Positions 36,503-44,243 of a stretch of DNA of 50,987 nt are shown piece by piece; position 1 is the first letter of the stretch, and each line of letters starts with the position of its first letter. Source of the DNA: a virus. The stretch is from IMG/VR virus record IMGVR_UViG_3300025070_000051, positions 1 through 50,987 of that record. One strand, 5' to 3'. Both the position numbers and the translations under genes were made by a program. The notes under the pieces were generated by a model that was not told the origin of the DNA, made no database searches, and was given only the letters and a program-made list of their open reading frames with translations.

Positions 36503-36777
36503 TACTTAGCTCTTCTTTCTGCAAAGCCTTTGTAAGTTTTTTCCTTAGACTCTTCTTTAGGCTTTTCATTTAGTATATCCTCTTCCGCTTGTATTCTATT
36601 TAGTATTTCAAACGCGTCAAATATAGCTAGCTTTTTTGTAGCTGCTGCGTTTTTAAGTCTATCAGCAGAAATGTCATCGTCTGAATCTACAATAGCTTCT
36701 TTTGCTACTTTAATTAATTCTTCAACTGCTTTGTGCCCAGCCTGGATTATATTCTTCTTCGTTTCCTTTATATTCAT
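36502..36777 (-). CDS. Small helical protein before terL, possible terminase small subunit, 91 aa
   Basis: The frame extends upstream to 36831, but the ATG at 36777 (MNIKETKKNIIQAGHKAVEE) gives the smaller overlap (56 bases) with the preceding gene. The protein is fully helical and charged, with a conserved-looking core SADRLKNAAATKKLAIFDAF and a Lys/Glu-rich end. Location immediately upstream of terL and size match a small terminase subunit, which recognises phage DNA. No helix-turn-helix is evident, so this is positional inference. Confidence 0.65.
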   Translation of the reverse strand: MNIKETKKNIIQAGHKAVEELIKVAKEAIVDSDDDISADRLKNAAATKKLAIFDAFEILNRIQAEEDILNEKPKEESKEKTYKGFAERRAK

Positions 36778-37321
36778 ATTTAATTGTGATTTGATTGGTA
36801 GGAACTCGATACATTTTTTTGCCTTCCACAATAAATTCGTATTCAGCTCCGGGTCTAAACCCTATAAGGTCATTCGCTTTTATAGATTTAAGCGCAGGAT
36901 CTTTATACTTTATTATGCCTATTCCTTCTTTTTCAAAAGAACTAGAAAACATTTTTGTTTCTTTAATAGGTTGCACGAAATTAAATCCTTCGCAAGCCAG
37001 CCATTTGTTATCTCGCTTGTAAGCAAATATTTGATTAGGTTGCACAAAATATTTATCTTCTTCGTAAAAACTTCTTGAATTTTTTTCTTTACCACGTATG
37101 TCTCTAAACCTTCTGAATACATTGTGATGTATTATTATTATGTCGTCTTTACGTATTTTAGTGTCGTTGAAATAGGGCTCTGAAATAACTAGCCCTATTC
37201 TTGACACATAAGAATGATTCTGTAATTCTGTGTTTAATATAAATTCTGTACCGTCTATATTTAATTTGTTTTGATAACGACCCTCCAATGGCCTTACCAC
37301 AAAATCGGTATATCCTTTCAT
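36722..37321 (-). CDS. Possible GroES-fold protein, 199 aa
   Basis: Residues 7-120 run like an elaborated GroES barrel: FVVRPLEGRY near the start, RIGLVISEPYFN, then KIRKDDIIIIHHNVFRRF and VQPNQIFAYKRDNKWLA, corresponding to the -RPL-, -G-V-, -GD-V-F- and final -ILA- positions. The rest is extra beta structure. A genuine GroES gene exists at 41209-41466, so this may be a second co-chaperonin-like protein or a repurposed barrel. Sequence evidence is suggestive only. The gene overlaps its neighbour downstream by 56 bases and abuts the upstream one by one base. Confidence 0.65.
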   Translation of the reverse strand: MKGYTDFVVRPLEGRYQNKLNIDGTEFILNTELQNHSYVSRIGLVISEPYFNDTKIRKDDIIIIHHNVFRRFRDIRGKEKNSRSFYEEDKYFVQPNQIFAYKRDNKWLACEGFNFVQPIKETKMFSSSFEKEGIGIIKYKDPALKSIKANDLIGFRPGAEYEFIVEGKKMYRVPTNQITIKYEYKGNEEEYNPGWAQSS

Positions 37322-37539
37322 TAATACTCTAAATTATATTCTATTGCTATTGCCATATTTTTATTAAAATCTTTCCAAGGCAATACTTCATTATTTTTAG
37401 TTATATATATTGAATACTTATCTTCTTCTTCAATTATACTATCTATAATATGACCACCATACACTTCCTGACCTACAGAATAGTGCATGGCGTCATTTTT
37501 ATAGTCTCTACCTATACTTATCTTACGTACTAGGTGCAT
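37321..37539 (-). CDS. Hypothetical protein, 72 aa
   Basis: A small mixed-charge beta-rich protein beginning MHLVRKISIGRDYKNDAMHY with VGQEVYGGHIIDSIIEEED, suggestive of a compact SH3-like barrel. It overlaps the upstream gene by 17 bases and shares one base with the downstream gene. I know no function for it; its place upstream of terminase genes is all the context available. Confidence 0.65.
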   Translation of the reverse strand: MHLVRKISIGRDYKNDAMHYSVGQEVYGGHIIDSIIEEEDKYSIYITKNNEVLPWKDFNKNMAIAIEYNLEY

Positions 37540-37798
37540 TATCTTTCATTTCTCCGGTAACTATATCTATAGATACATCTCCGTATTTTTCTTCTAGTGC
37601 TTTTTGCACTGACTCTAGCACATCTGTTTTCATTTTCATGGTGTGCATTAAGTCATGCTTTTGTAGCTCAATACCTCCAACTTGCATTTGCAATCGGTTA
37701 ACAGCTTCAACTGCGGATTTAACCCCAGTTAATTCATCGCTTGTAATGAATCTTTTACCTATTACAGGTACTTCTTTTTTTGTTTTCTTTTTTGCCAT
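37523..37798 (-). CDS. Coiled-coil hypothetical protein, 91 aa
   Basis: A basic start (MAKKKTKKEVPVIGKRFITS) is followed by about 60 residues of heptad-like helix (VKSAVEAVNRLQMQVGGIEL, then VLESVQKALEEKYGD). The short acidic end carries MKDNAPST. No enzymatic motif. It lies between the holin gene and small pre-terminase genes. A structural or chaperone-like adaptor is possible. Confidence 0.65.
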   Translation of the reverse strand: MAKKKTKKEVPVIGKRFITSDELTGVKSAVEAVNRLQMQVGGIELQKHDLMHTMKMKTDVLESVQKALEEKYGDVSIDIVTGEMKDNAPST

Positions 37799-37837
37799 TT
37801 GATTAAATTTAAAATTAATATTCCGTTATTTTATTTA

Positions 37838-38239
37838 TTACGCGTTTTTGTTACTTATTGATTTTGCTTTTTCATACGAACGCCCAACAAAATAAGCGCC
37901 ATAGACAGTAACTAGTAAAGTTTGAAATATAGGTATATACTCTTCAGCTACTTTAAACTCACCTATATTACCATCAAAAAATGCACAAGCTGTAAATATA
38001 ACTGTTAAATATATAAGCACCATAGGTCTTATATTCTTTGATAAAAAAGAATCAGACTTCATATCTGACTCCCATCTTCTAGTTACTTGCTTTTGCGCAT
38101 CTGCCTCCGCTTGTTGCAATATAACCTCTATTGCTTTTTTAGCTTCTAGCTTTTCTTCCTTACTTGTTATAAGGTTATCGAGAACGCCTCCAACTTCTTT
38201 GATAACGTTCCCGGTAAGCCATGACCATATTTTATCCAT
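37838..38239 (-). CDS. Holin of the 3TM family, 133 aa
   Basis: The protein shows the design of the 3TM holin family first described for gene transfer agents: a helical N-terminus, VTRRWESDMKSDSFLSKNIR before the first membrane segment PMVLIYLTVIFTACAFF, a loop and a second segment (IFQTLLVTVYGAYFVG) ending in a basic tail. Two segments are clear and the N-terminal amphipathic helix may be the third. Holins make the membrane lesions that let the endolysin reach the wall. The endopeptidase is 32 kb away at the end of the operon. Confidence 0.8.
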   Translation of the reverse strand: MDKIWSWLTGNVIKEVGGVLDNLITSKEEKLEAKKAIEVILQQAEADAQKQVTRRWESDMKSDSFLSKNIRPMVLIYLTVIFTACAFFDGNIGEFKVAEEYIPIFQTLLVTVYGAYFVGRSYEKAKSISNKNA

Positions 38240-39048
38240 TATTTTCCGTAATAACCTTTCTTATAATTTTTTACAGGACTTTTTTTATTATCTTCTCTTC
38301 TTTTTTTTCTGGTTTGCTGTTGCATTGTTTGCTTAGCCGGTGAAGCATTTCTAGCAGCTTTTCTGTTGGCTTTGTTTTCTTCTCTCGTTGCTTTTCTGTT
38401 AGCTCTGTTTTCTTCTCTAGCAGACTTTTTGTTAGTTCTGTTTTCAACTCTAATATCTTTTTTAGTCTTAGGAGTTGGTTTAGCGGTTGCCTTGGCAGAT
38501 ATTTTTATTTCTGGAGTTTTTTCTACTTTGGCTTTTTTGATTGTTTGTGTCTTAACCTTACTTACCGGTTTTTTGCTAGCAACATAGCCTTTAGTAGTAG
38601 CATCTTGAGCCCAGCCTCGTCTGGTATACTCATCGTATCTTTCTTTAGATCCCTGCTTCATTTTGCTTAAATCATTTGCTTTTGGCTTTGAGTCAGATTT
38701 GGTGCTTTTATTTTTATTAGGTACTTCCGCATTTCTACTTTTGTTAGGCACTTTAGCCCTTGCCTCTAATAACTCTTTTTTATTTTTTGCTTTTCTGCTT
38801 TCGCGCTTATTTTTGTTATAAGCTTTACCCTCGCTCGTAGAGTTATACACTGCGTCTTTTAGAAAATTCGCTATAATCCCATCGCCTTCCTTACGCTTTC
38901 TTGGGCCAGGTTCTGTTTGCTTTGCCATTGAAGGATTTTTCTTCATGGGCACACCCATCGATTTCAACAGAGGGTTTGTAACTCCGCCTTTGGTAGTCTT
39001 TTGAATCTTTGCTGTAATCGGAGTACAGCCTTTTTGTTTGTATGCCAT
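38239..39048 (-). CDS. Highly basic low-complexity protein, 269 aa
   Basis: Composition is dominated by Lys, Arg, Asn and Ala with imperfect repeats near the end (ENRTNKKSAREENRANRKAT, then REENKANRKAARN). An unusual C-terminus (KNYKKGYYGK) follows. Such a charge suggests nucleic acid binding inside the virion. One base is shared with the holin start. No similarity gives a function. Confidence 0.68.
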   Translation of the reverse strand: MAYKQKGCTPITAKIQKTTKGGVTNPLLKSMGVPMKKNPSMAKQTEPGPRKRKEGDGIIANFLKDAVYNSTSEGKAYNKNKRESRKAKNKKELLEARAKVPNKSRNAEVPNKNKSTKSDSKPKANDLSKMKQGSKERYDEYTRRGWAQDATTKGYVASKKPVSKVKTQTIKKAKVEKTPEIKISAKATAKPTPKTKKDIRVENRTNKKSAREENRANRKATREENKANRKAARNASPAKQTMQQQTRKKRREDNKKSPVKNYKKGYYGK

Positions 39049-39049
39049 C

Positions 39050-39196
39050 TTATTTGTTTTTATATGGTAATAATTTGTTTAATGTTTCTTTTCTTCTGTT
39101 ACAGCCGCAGCCACCTGGTATTTTATCAGCTAATCTTTTTATGCCAGTTGCTTTTGTAAATTTTTCTATTGAATCTCCTAAGCCTTTTGATTTCAT
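39050..39196 (-). CDS. Small Cys-pair phage protein, 48 aa
   Basis: A longer frame begins at 39265 but overlaps the upstream gene by 65 bases. The ATG at 39196 lies 4 bases after that gene's stop, so I prefer it. The peptide starts MKSKGLGDSIEKFTKATGIK and ends GCGCNRRKETLNKLLPYKNK. I recognise this GLGD-IEKFTKATGI-CGC-R-LNKL-PY form as recurring in marine phages, with unknown role; the Cys pair could bind metal. Confidence 0.68.
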   Translation of the reverse strand: MKSKGLGDSIEKFTKATGIKRLADKIPGGCGCNRRKETLNKLLPYKNK

Positions 39197-39200
39197 AATA

Positions 39201-39599
39201 TTAACAATTCCATCTACGTCTAGCCGCTCTACCTCTTTCTGAAGTCCAACTTTTAGATCTAGCACAAAATGCTTTTCTACGTTTTGCAGCTTTACCCCCT
39301 TTTTTTAATTTAGAAGGATCTTTAGTAACAGCTGTTTTTAATTTACTACCCGGATTCTTTCGTCTATACTCGGCAGTTCCTTTAGCAGTCATACCTCCCC
39401 CTGCTGCTGCCCCAGTTCCTGTTTTGTTAGCTTTATTATAATACCCTAAAGATTTTTTACGAGATGGAGCATCCCCTTTTTTTTTAACTGGGGATTCGGG
39501 AGCTGCTTCTATTTTAGCTTTTAAATGCTCTGGCAAATTATGTTGCTTGCCTTTTAAAGCTTTTGCCAATGGTGATTTTGGTGATTGTGAGTATGCCAT
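39201..39599 (-). CDS. Basic phage protein of the GGGMTAKG type, 132 aa
   Basis: After a Pro/Lys-rich N-terminus the protein has GAAAGGGMTAKGTAEYRRKN and ends KAFCARSKSWTSERGRAARR, a recurring module of small marine-phage proteins. Very basic, no hydrophobic segment. The stop lies 4 bases before the downstream start. Likely a virion or DNA-associated component, with no known mechanism. Confidence 0.7.
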   Translation of the reverse strand: MAYSQSPKSPLAKALKGKQHNLPEHLKAKIEAAPESPVKKKGDAPSRKKSLGYYNKANKTGTGAAAGGGMTAKGTAEYRRKNPGSKLKTAVTKDPSKLKKGGKAAKRRKAFCARSKSWTSERGRAARRRWNC

Positions 39600-39604
39600 A
39601 ATTA

Positions 39605-40417
39605 TTACTTTTTAAAATAGTTTTTCTTCATAGGAGCTCGCATAGGAAAGCCAGTAAGTATTTGGCCTATACTCTGCGCAGCTAATCTGTTTTTATTCCT
39701 TTTATTTTTTGCGTCATCTATCAATTCTTTTTTAGTGTAATCACCTTGCGTTTTCAAAACATCAACCTCATAAGCTTCTCCTGCTTTCCTTCCGAACGCT
39801 TGAGCTTCTCGATTTAGTTTTGATCTTGTTTCAAAAGCCGCTCTTTCATTTGCTATTTCTTCTTGCTTAGCTGTGCGCTTAGACTGATTAAAAGCTTTTC
39901 TTCTTTCTTTTCTTGATGTACCGTCAGCTTTAGCTTGTTTTCTAGCTTCTCTAGCTTCTTTTATTTTAACTCTTCTAAGATCTTTTTCTGTTTTCTTGGT
40001 AGTACGATTCAATTCTCTAGTTTCAAGATCTCCAAGAACTCTACGCTTTTGTTTTTTATATTCCTGTATATCCCCTATAAAATCATCAGTACCAGGTTTT
40101 TGTTCAGTGAATGTCTCAAATTCCCCAGTACCCACTTCTTTAGTGTTCTTAGCGGTGTACGCTTTTCCGGCCTCAGTTTTTAGCCATGCTTCCCATTTGT
40201 CATTATCCATATACCCTCCGGATCCATCATAATCGTCAGTGTTTACTGTTTTAGTTTTTTCTCTCCTACCGGTAATGGTTTCGCCGGGGCTTCCTTCCTC
40301 TTTGTAAGTCGTACGGTAAGCGTCGCCTGCTCCTTTTACTAAATCAGCCTGCTTTAACGCAGAGTTATACTCTCCAGCAGTTTTAGCTTTTTTTGTTATT
40401 GGTGTGGATTTATACAT
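39605..40417 (-). CDS. Basic coiled-coil protein, 270 aa
   Basis: The protein starts MYKSTPITKKAKTAGEYNSA. The centre (about 120-215) is a long charged helix rich in Arg/Lys/Glu, with KERRKAFNQSKRTAKQEEI. The end includes a short hydrophobic element (SIGQILTGFPMRAPMKKN). It is one of a run of basic proteins between holin and chaperonin genes. A structural role in DNA packaging or the core is conceivable but unsupported by homology. Confidence 0.68.
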   Translation of the reverse strand: MYKSTPITKKAKTAGEYNSALKQADLVKGAGDAYRTTYKEEGSPGETITGRREKTKTVNTDDYDGSGGYMDNDKWEAWLKTEAGKAYTAKNTKEVGTGEFETFTEQKPGTDDFIGDIQEYKKQKRRVLGDLETRELNRTTKKTEKDLRRVKIKEAREARKQAKADGTSRKERRKAFNQSKRTAKQEEIANERAAFETRSKLNREAQAFGRKAGEAYEVDVLKTQGDYTKKELIDDAKNKRNKNRLAAQSIGQILTGFPMRAPMKKNYFKK

Positions 40418-40418
40418 C

Positions 40419-40772
40419 TTATTGTTTTTTATATGCCTCGGCTTCCCAAGGTAAGTTATGAGCTCCTTCTTCCATAGTTGCTCGTGAATATACTCTAGCT
40501 GGTGATCTTGTATCTTTTTTCCAAGTTACCGTATTATTATCATACTGCAATCGACCTTGTTTCATTTGATCCATGTGAACTTTTTCGTGCTCAATTGCTT
40601 CTTGTTTTTCTTTTCCTTTAAGACTCTTATCTATAAATATAGTTCCGTCATTATTAGCTTCCGCTAATACTCCTCCATCTTTTAAATCTTTTTTAAACAC
40701 TGGAGTATCATAAGTAGATGTTTCTTTATCTACACCTATCATGTCCGAGAAGTCTTTAAGTTTGAATGCCAT
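40419..40772 (-). CDS. Zincin-like metallopeptidase-fold protein, 117 aa
   Basis: The HExxH motif lies at residues 62-66 (IEHEKVHMDQ), followed downstream by LPWEAEAY whose Glu110 or Glu112 could be the third zinc ligand. The spacing matches small gluzincin-like proteins. The total length is short for an active protease but complete for a minimal zincin core. It ends one base before the basic coiled-coil gene and overlaps the upstream gene by one base. It might act as a maturation protease or on host wall, neither shown by the sequence. Confidence 0.7.
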   Translation of the reverse strand: MAFKLKDFSDMIGVDKETSTYDTPVFKKDLKDGGVLAEANNDGTIFIDKSLKGKEKQEAIEHEKVHMDQMKQGRLQYDNNTVTWKKDTRSPARVYSRATMEEGAHNLPWEAEAYKKQ

Positions 40773-41212
40773 TATCGTTCTTTATCTTTAATCATATCGT
40801 CAATAGCCTTGTTAAAGGTTTTATCAGTATATGTTTTGTTTTTGTAAAATACGCTCCTACTAGATTGCGGTAAGTTTTCCTCACCTAATAATATTCTATA
40901 TACTCTTGTTATAAGAGACTTAGCTTTCCGAGACATCTGATATACTGCATATTTAGACGATGTTCTATTTCGTTCTTTAAATACATCGATCCAACCTTCC
41001 CTTCTTAATCTCTCCCATCTGTTTTTATCCCAGGTGTAAGTATAAGCTCCGTCTATAAAATCTTGTCTTCTAAAAAATTCTTTGCAATCCAGATACACCA
41101 ATAACTCAAAATCTGCACTTGAAAGTTTATACGTTTTAGTAACCCATCTTCTAGTTAGCCTATAGTACTTAAAGAGGTTCATGTCCCTTAAATCTTTTGG
41201 CGATAGCTTCAT
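40772..41212 (-). CDS. Winged-helix-like DNA-binding protein, 146 aa
   Basis: Helices and a beta hairpin in MarR-like order can be read: LSSADFELLVYLDC, a recognition-helix candidate (KNRWERLRREGWIDVF) and a wing (KERNRTSSKYAVYQMSRKAK). It may regulate late genes or bind DNA in the virion. It overlaps GroES by 4 bases and the zincin gene by one base. The fold is a pattern-based guess, and I do not recognise a precise family. Confidence 0.68.
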   Translation of the reverse strand: MKLSPKDLRDMNLFKYYRLTRRWVTKTYKLSSADFELLVYLDCKEFFRRQDFIDGAYTYTWDKNRWERLRREGWIDVFKERNRTSSKYAVYQMSRKAKSLITRVYRILLGEENLPQSSRSVFYKNKTYTDKTFNKAIDDMIKDKER

Positions 41213-41466
41213 TCCACTAAAACAATATCATTTGCTTTTATAACATATAACATCTTGTCATTCCAGTCAATACCAAACCCTGCGTGTTTGTCGTACCTTA
41301 TTATGTCACCTTCTTTTATAGTCGGTACATTCTCCCCAACGCTTACAACGTTGGCTCGAACATATCTTATATCTGTATTTTGCTTATCTGTTAATTCTAA
41401 GCCAGCAACCTTCTTAGGTGCTTCTTTTATTTTGTCTACAACTACGTAGTAATTTATTGCCTGCAT
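41209..41466 (-). CDS. groES: Phage co-chaperonin GroES-like, 85 aa
   Basis: Short Cpn10-type barrel: VVVDKIKEAPKKVAGLEL gives the first strand and mobile-loop area, RANVVSVGENVPTIKEGDII the VxxVGxG and GD elements, YDKHAGFGIDWNDKMLYVIK the late strands, ending in NDIVLVE. It is somewhat shorter than bacterial GroES (about 97 residues), mainly in the mobile loop, whose hydrophobic tip is not obvious. It caps GroEL during folding. Its start shares one base with the groEL stop, so the pair is co-translated, with groEL first. Confidence 0.85.
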   Translation of the reverse strand: MQAINYYVVVDKIKEAPKKVAGLELTDKQNTDIRYVRANVVSVGENVPTIKEGDIIRYDKHAGFGIDWNDKMLYVIKANDIVLVE

Positions 41467-43019
41467 TATGCTAATCTTTTATTACTGATTACACAATCTG
41501 CAGAAATTATAGTATTGACAACACTAACTGCATTCTTCAGCGCCGACTTTGTAACTAACACAGGATCTATAATACCTGCTTTAATCATATTAACTTCTTT
41601 ACCGGTTTTTACGTCTATCCCCCTATTTTTACCTTTGGGATCAGACATTGAGTGAATACCTGCATTTGCTAATATAGTTTTAAAAGGTGCTCTAATTGCT
41701 TCTAGTAATATTTCTTCACCTTCATTTGCTGCAACAATTTTATTAGCAGCGTTAAGTAAAGCTATTCCGCCTCCTGGCACTATACCTTCCTTATAAGCGG
41801 CTTTTGTCGCATATATTGCATCTTCAACTCTATCTTTCTTTTCTTTTAGCTCTACTTCAGAATCTGCTCCTACGAACACAACCCCTACTTGGCCAGACAG
41901 CATAGATAATCGCTGTTCTAATTTTTTCTTAAAGAATGGATTTGTTTCGTCTTTTAACTTAGCGACTACACTATCTATTCTTTCTTGTAATAAATCGTTA
42001 TCAGGTTCTATTTGCAATACTGTGCTTTTATCATTAGTAACTGCTTTAATAGCTTCTCCTAGTACGCTTGGATCTATTAAATCTAAATCATCACCAAGCT
42101 CTTCGTTTATTACCTGAGCTCCGGTTAGTATCGCAAGATCTTCTATAGTCTCTTGTCTAGTGGGTCCAAAACCTGGTGTGTCAATAATATTTACTTTAAT
42201 ATTACCTTTAACTTTATTTGCCATTAATGTAGCAAATGGCTGCTGCTCTACTTCTGATATTATTAATAAACTTCGCTTGTTCTTTACGACGTGTTCTAAG
42301 ACACTTTGTATCCTTCTGATATTTGGTATCGGCGAAGATACAATAAGTACACACGGATCGTCTAAAACAGCTTCACCCTTGTCTTTGTCGGTTGCAAAGT
42401 GCGGCGACTTTAATTTGGAATCAAATTGTACGCCTTCAACAAAATCCACGTAAGTCTCATTAGTTTCTGACTCTTCCATTAAAACAACCCCGTCTTTACC
42501 TACTTTTTCGTAAGCCTGTCCGATTTTGGTTCCTAGCTCTTCATCATTATTACAACTTATTATTGCAACATTTTTTAACATTTCGCCTTCAACTGGAACA
42601 CAGTTTTTATCTAAATACTTTTTTACTTTTTCGGCTCCACTTGCAATCCCCGCTTTTAGATCTCTTACGGATGTTTGCTTATCTTTATTAGCTTCTTCCA
42701 ATAAAGCGTCAGCTAAGACAGTAGCGGTTGTTGTACCGTCCCCTGCCTCTCTAACTGTGTTGCTAGCAGCTTCTTTTATCAAGGTAGCTCCTATATTTTC
42801 AACCGGATGTAATAAGACTACGCTTTCCGCAACGGTTACTCCATCTTTTGTTATTACCGGTCTACCTAAGGCATCTTCAAAAATTACACATTTACCGCTG
42901 GCCCCTAATGTGGACTTTACCGCGTTTGACAATTTCTTTACGCCTTGCATTATTTCTTCATTGGCTTGTACGCCAAATGTAAGAGTTTTAACAATCTCGC
43001 TTGGTTTATTAAATTCCAT
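41466..43019 (-). CDS. groEL: Phage chaperonin GroEL, 517 aa
   Basis: A full Cpn60 with ATP site ITKDGVTVAE (Asp59), GDGTTTATVLA (93-103, Asp94), RVEDAIYATKAA with catalytic Asp400, and GIVPGGGIALL. It assists folding of proteins in its cavity; in a phage the likely clients are large or aggregation-prone virion proteins such as the capsid or the giant tail proteins. It is shorter than bacterial GroEL because it ends at NKRLA and lacks the GGM tail. The leader at 43020-43112 is noncoding and holds a direct repeat. GroES follows immediately. Homology is strong and the protein is clearly viral by context. Confidence 0.92.
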   Translation of the reverse strand: MEFNKPSEIVKTLTFGVQANEEIMQGVKKLSNAVKSTLGASGKCVIFEDALGRPVITKDGVTVAESVVLLHPVENIGATLIKEAASNTVREAGDGTTTATVLADALLEEANKDKQTSVRDLKAGIASGAEKVKKYLDKNCVPVEGEMLKNVAIISCNNDEELGTKIGQAYEKVGKDGVVLMEESETNETYVDFVEGVQFDSKLKSPHFATDKDKGEAVLDDPCVLIVSSPIPNIRRIQSVLEHVVKNKRSLLIISEVEQQPFATLMANKVKGNIKVNIIDTPGFGPTRQETIEDLAILTGAQVINEELGDDLDLIDPSVLGEAIKAVTNDKSTVLQIEPDNDLLQERIDSVVAKLKDETNPFFKKKLEQRLSMLSGQVGVVFVGADSEVELKEKKDRVEDAIYATKAAYKEGIVPGGGIALLNAANKIVAANEGEEILLEAIRAPFKTILANAGIHSMSDPKGKNRGIDVKTGKEVNMIKAGIIDPVLVTKSALKNAVSVVNTIISADCVISNKRLA

Positions 43020-43052
43020 TCAATTATATTTTAATTATATTTAATTTTGGTC

Positions 43053-43075
43053 TACGTATAATTATTACGTATAAT
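43053..43075. promoter_or_regulatory. Direct repeat TACGTATAAT upstream of groEL
   Basis: The decamer TACGTATAAT occurs at 43053-43062 and again at 43066-43075, separated by 3 bases, inside the 93-bp gap before groEL. Each contains the palindrome TACGTA. On the minus strand the repeats read ATTATACGTA and lie 34-56 bases upstream of the groEL ATG, a suitable place for a promoter or operator. No function is proven. Confidence 0.45.
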
Positions 43076-43112
43076 TTTAATCTTGCAATATTTTAGTCTC
43101 CTTAGCAATTAT

Positions 43113-43526
43113 CTAAGTAGTTACAGATAATACCTCTACAATTGGGTTAGTAGCCCATAAAGAGCCTGTCGGCGCTGGATTTAAAGTTATAAGATCTCCA
43201 ACCGCATAGCCAGAACCTTCATCTCCAGTGTTAATTTGTTGAGCTGATATATAACTTCTGTTTTTTCTTTGGAAATAATCAACTGTTACAGCAAACTTAG
43301 CGCCTGTACCACTGCCATCAGTGCTAGATTGCTCAAACACATAGGTTCCACTTACATCGCCGCTATATTCTCCTACTTCGTTAATACTCGATGTAATTAC
43401 TGCACCACCTGTTGATGGCAATTCCCATACTTGTACATCTTTTATAAATGCCTCAGTGATTGCGACATCTTTTACCCCAATCTCAATGATTTCTACATCT
43501 TTTATTTCTATACCGTAATCTGGCAT
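43113..43526 (-). CDS. Tail fibre-associated protein, 137 aa
   Basis: The N-terminus contains three short imperfect repeats (IKDVEIIEIG, VKDVAITEAF, IKDVQVWELP), then a beta domain with GEYSGDVSGTYVFE and a GSGYAVGDLITLNP turn often found in phage fibre and baseplate proteins. It shares one base with the upstream fibre gene. It is the last gene of the fibre cluster and is followed by the groEL leader. A fibre tip or attachment protein is likely. Confidence 0.7.
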   Translation of the reverse strand: MPDYGIEIKDVEIIEIGVKDVAITEAFIKDVQVWELPSTGGAVITSSINEVGEYSGDVSGTYVFEQSSTDGSGTGAKFAVTVDYFQRKNRSYISAQQINTGDEGSGYAVGDLITLNPAPTGSLWATNPIVEVLSVTT

Positions 43527-44227
43527 TATGCAAAGATTAAATAAGCTGTTCCTGTTACTAAATTTCCTGCTTGATCTGCATTATCATAATTAGTTTTACT
43601 TATCTGAACTATATTAGTTATAGTTGAGCTTCCAAACGGCTCTCCTGTCGTTACAGAGGTTACTTGGTCTTCTAATAAATCTGATTTTTCAATATACTTT
43701 ACCTGTCTGCCTGCACTAACATCTACTATAGCTAAAATATCATCATCCTCCGTTGAGGTTAATTGCGAATTGCTTGCAAATATAAAATTATTATTTCCAG
43801 AATAATCTAAAGCTATTGACCCAGAAGTTGTTATTGTTCCGCCTGTTAATCCTCCTAAAGCTCCTGATGTTGCTGTTATACTAGTTACAGTTCCACTTCC
43901 TCCGCCTGCATTTTCCCACGCAACTCCAGACCCTGTTGAGGTTAAGACTTGACCATCTGTTCCCTGCGCACCTGATACTTTTAAATTAACTAAATCTAAA
44001 GTATCGTCAACAGTAACAGCTCCATTAAGGTAAGATGTTCCATTGTTATAGAAATCAAAAGATGAGTGGGTAGCTGCAATACCTACAGCAAACTTACCTG
44101 TTACATTAGCTCCACCTGATACTGTAAGCTTCTCAGCAGGACTCGTAGTCCCAATCCCTACTTTACCAAGAAAGTAGGAAGCAGTAGTACCTGTGACACT
44201 TAAACTATCATAATATTTTATTGCCAT
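43526..44227 (-). CDS. Tail fibre protein, 233 aa
   Basis: After MAIKYYDSLSVTG the protein has GKVGIGTTSPAEKLTVSGGA, a hallmark of phage fibre shafts. Repeated Gly/Thr/Ser-rich beta segments follow. The usual S74 intramolecular chaperone is not present; the protein ends soon after TNIVQISKTNYDNADQAGNL. Its N-terminus resembles the next fibre upstream (MAIQFYDSIDL), suggesting a shared attachment module. Confidence 0.75.
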   Translation of the reverse strand: MAIKYYDSLSVTGTTASYFLGKVGIGTTSPAEKLTVSGGANVTGKFAVGIAATHSSFDFYNNGTSYLNGAVTVDDTLDLVNLKVSGAQGTDGQVLTSTGSGVAWENAGGGSGTVTSITATSGALGGLTGGTITTSGSIALDYSGNNNFIFASNSQLTSTEDDDILAIVDVSAGRQVKYIEKSDLLEDQVTSVTTGEPFGSSTITNIVQISKTNYDNADQAGNLVTGTAYLIFA

Positions 44228-44243
44228 TTAATTATATTTTATA

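Noticed and set aside
39197-39265. N-terminal extension of the 48-aa Cys-pair protein
   Set aside because: It overlaps the upstream gene; the 39196 start sits 4 bases after its stop.
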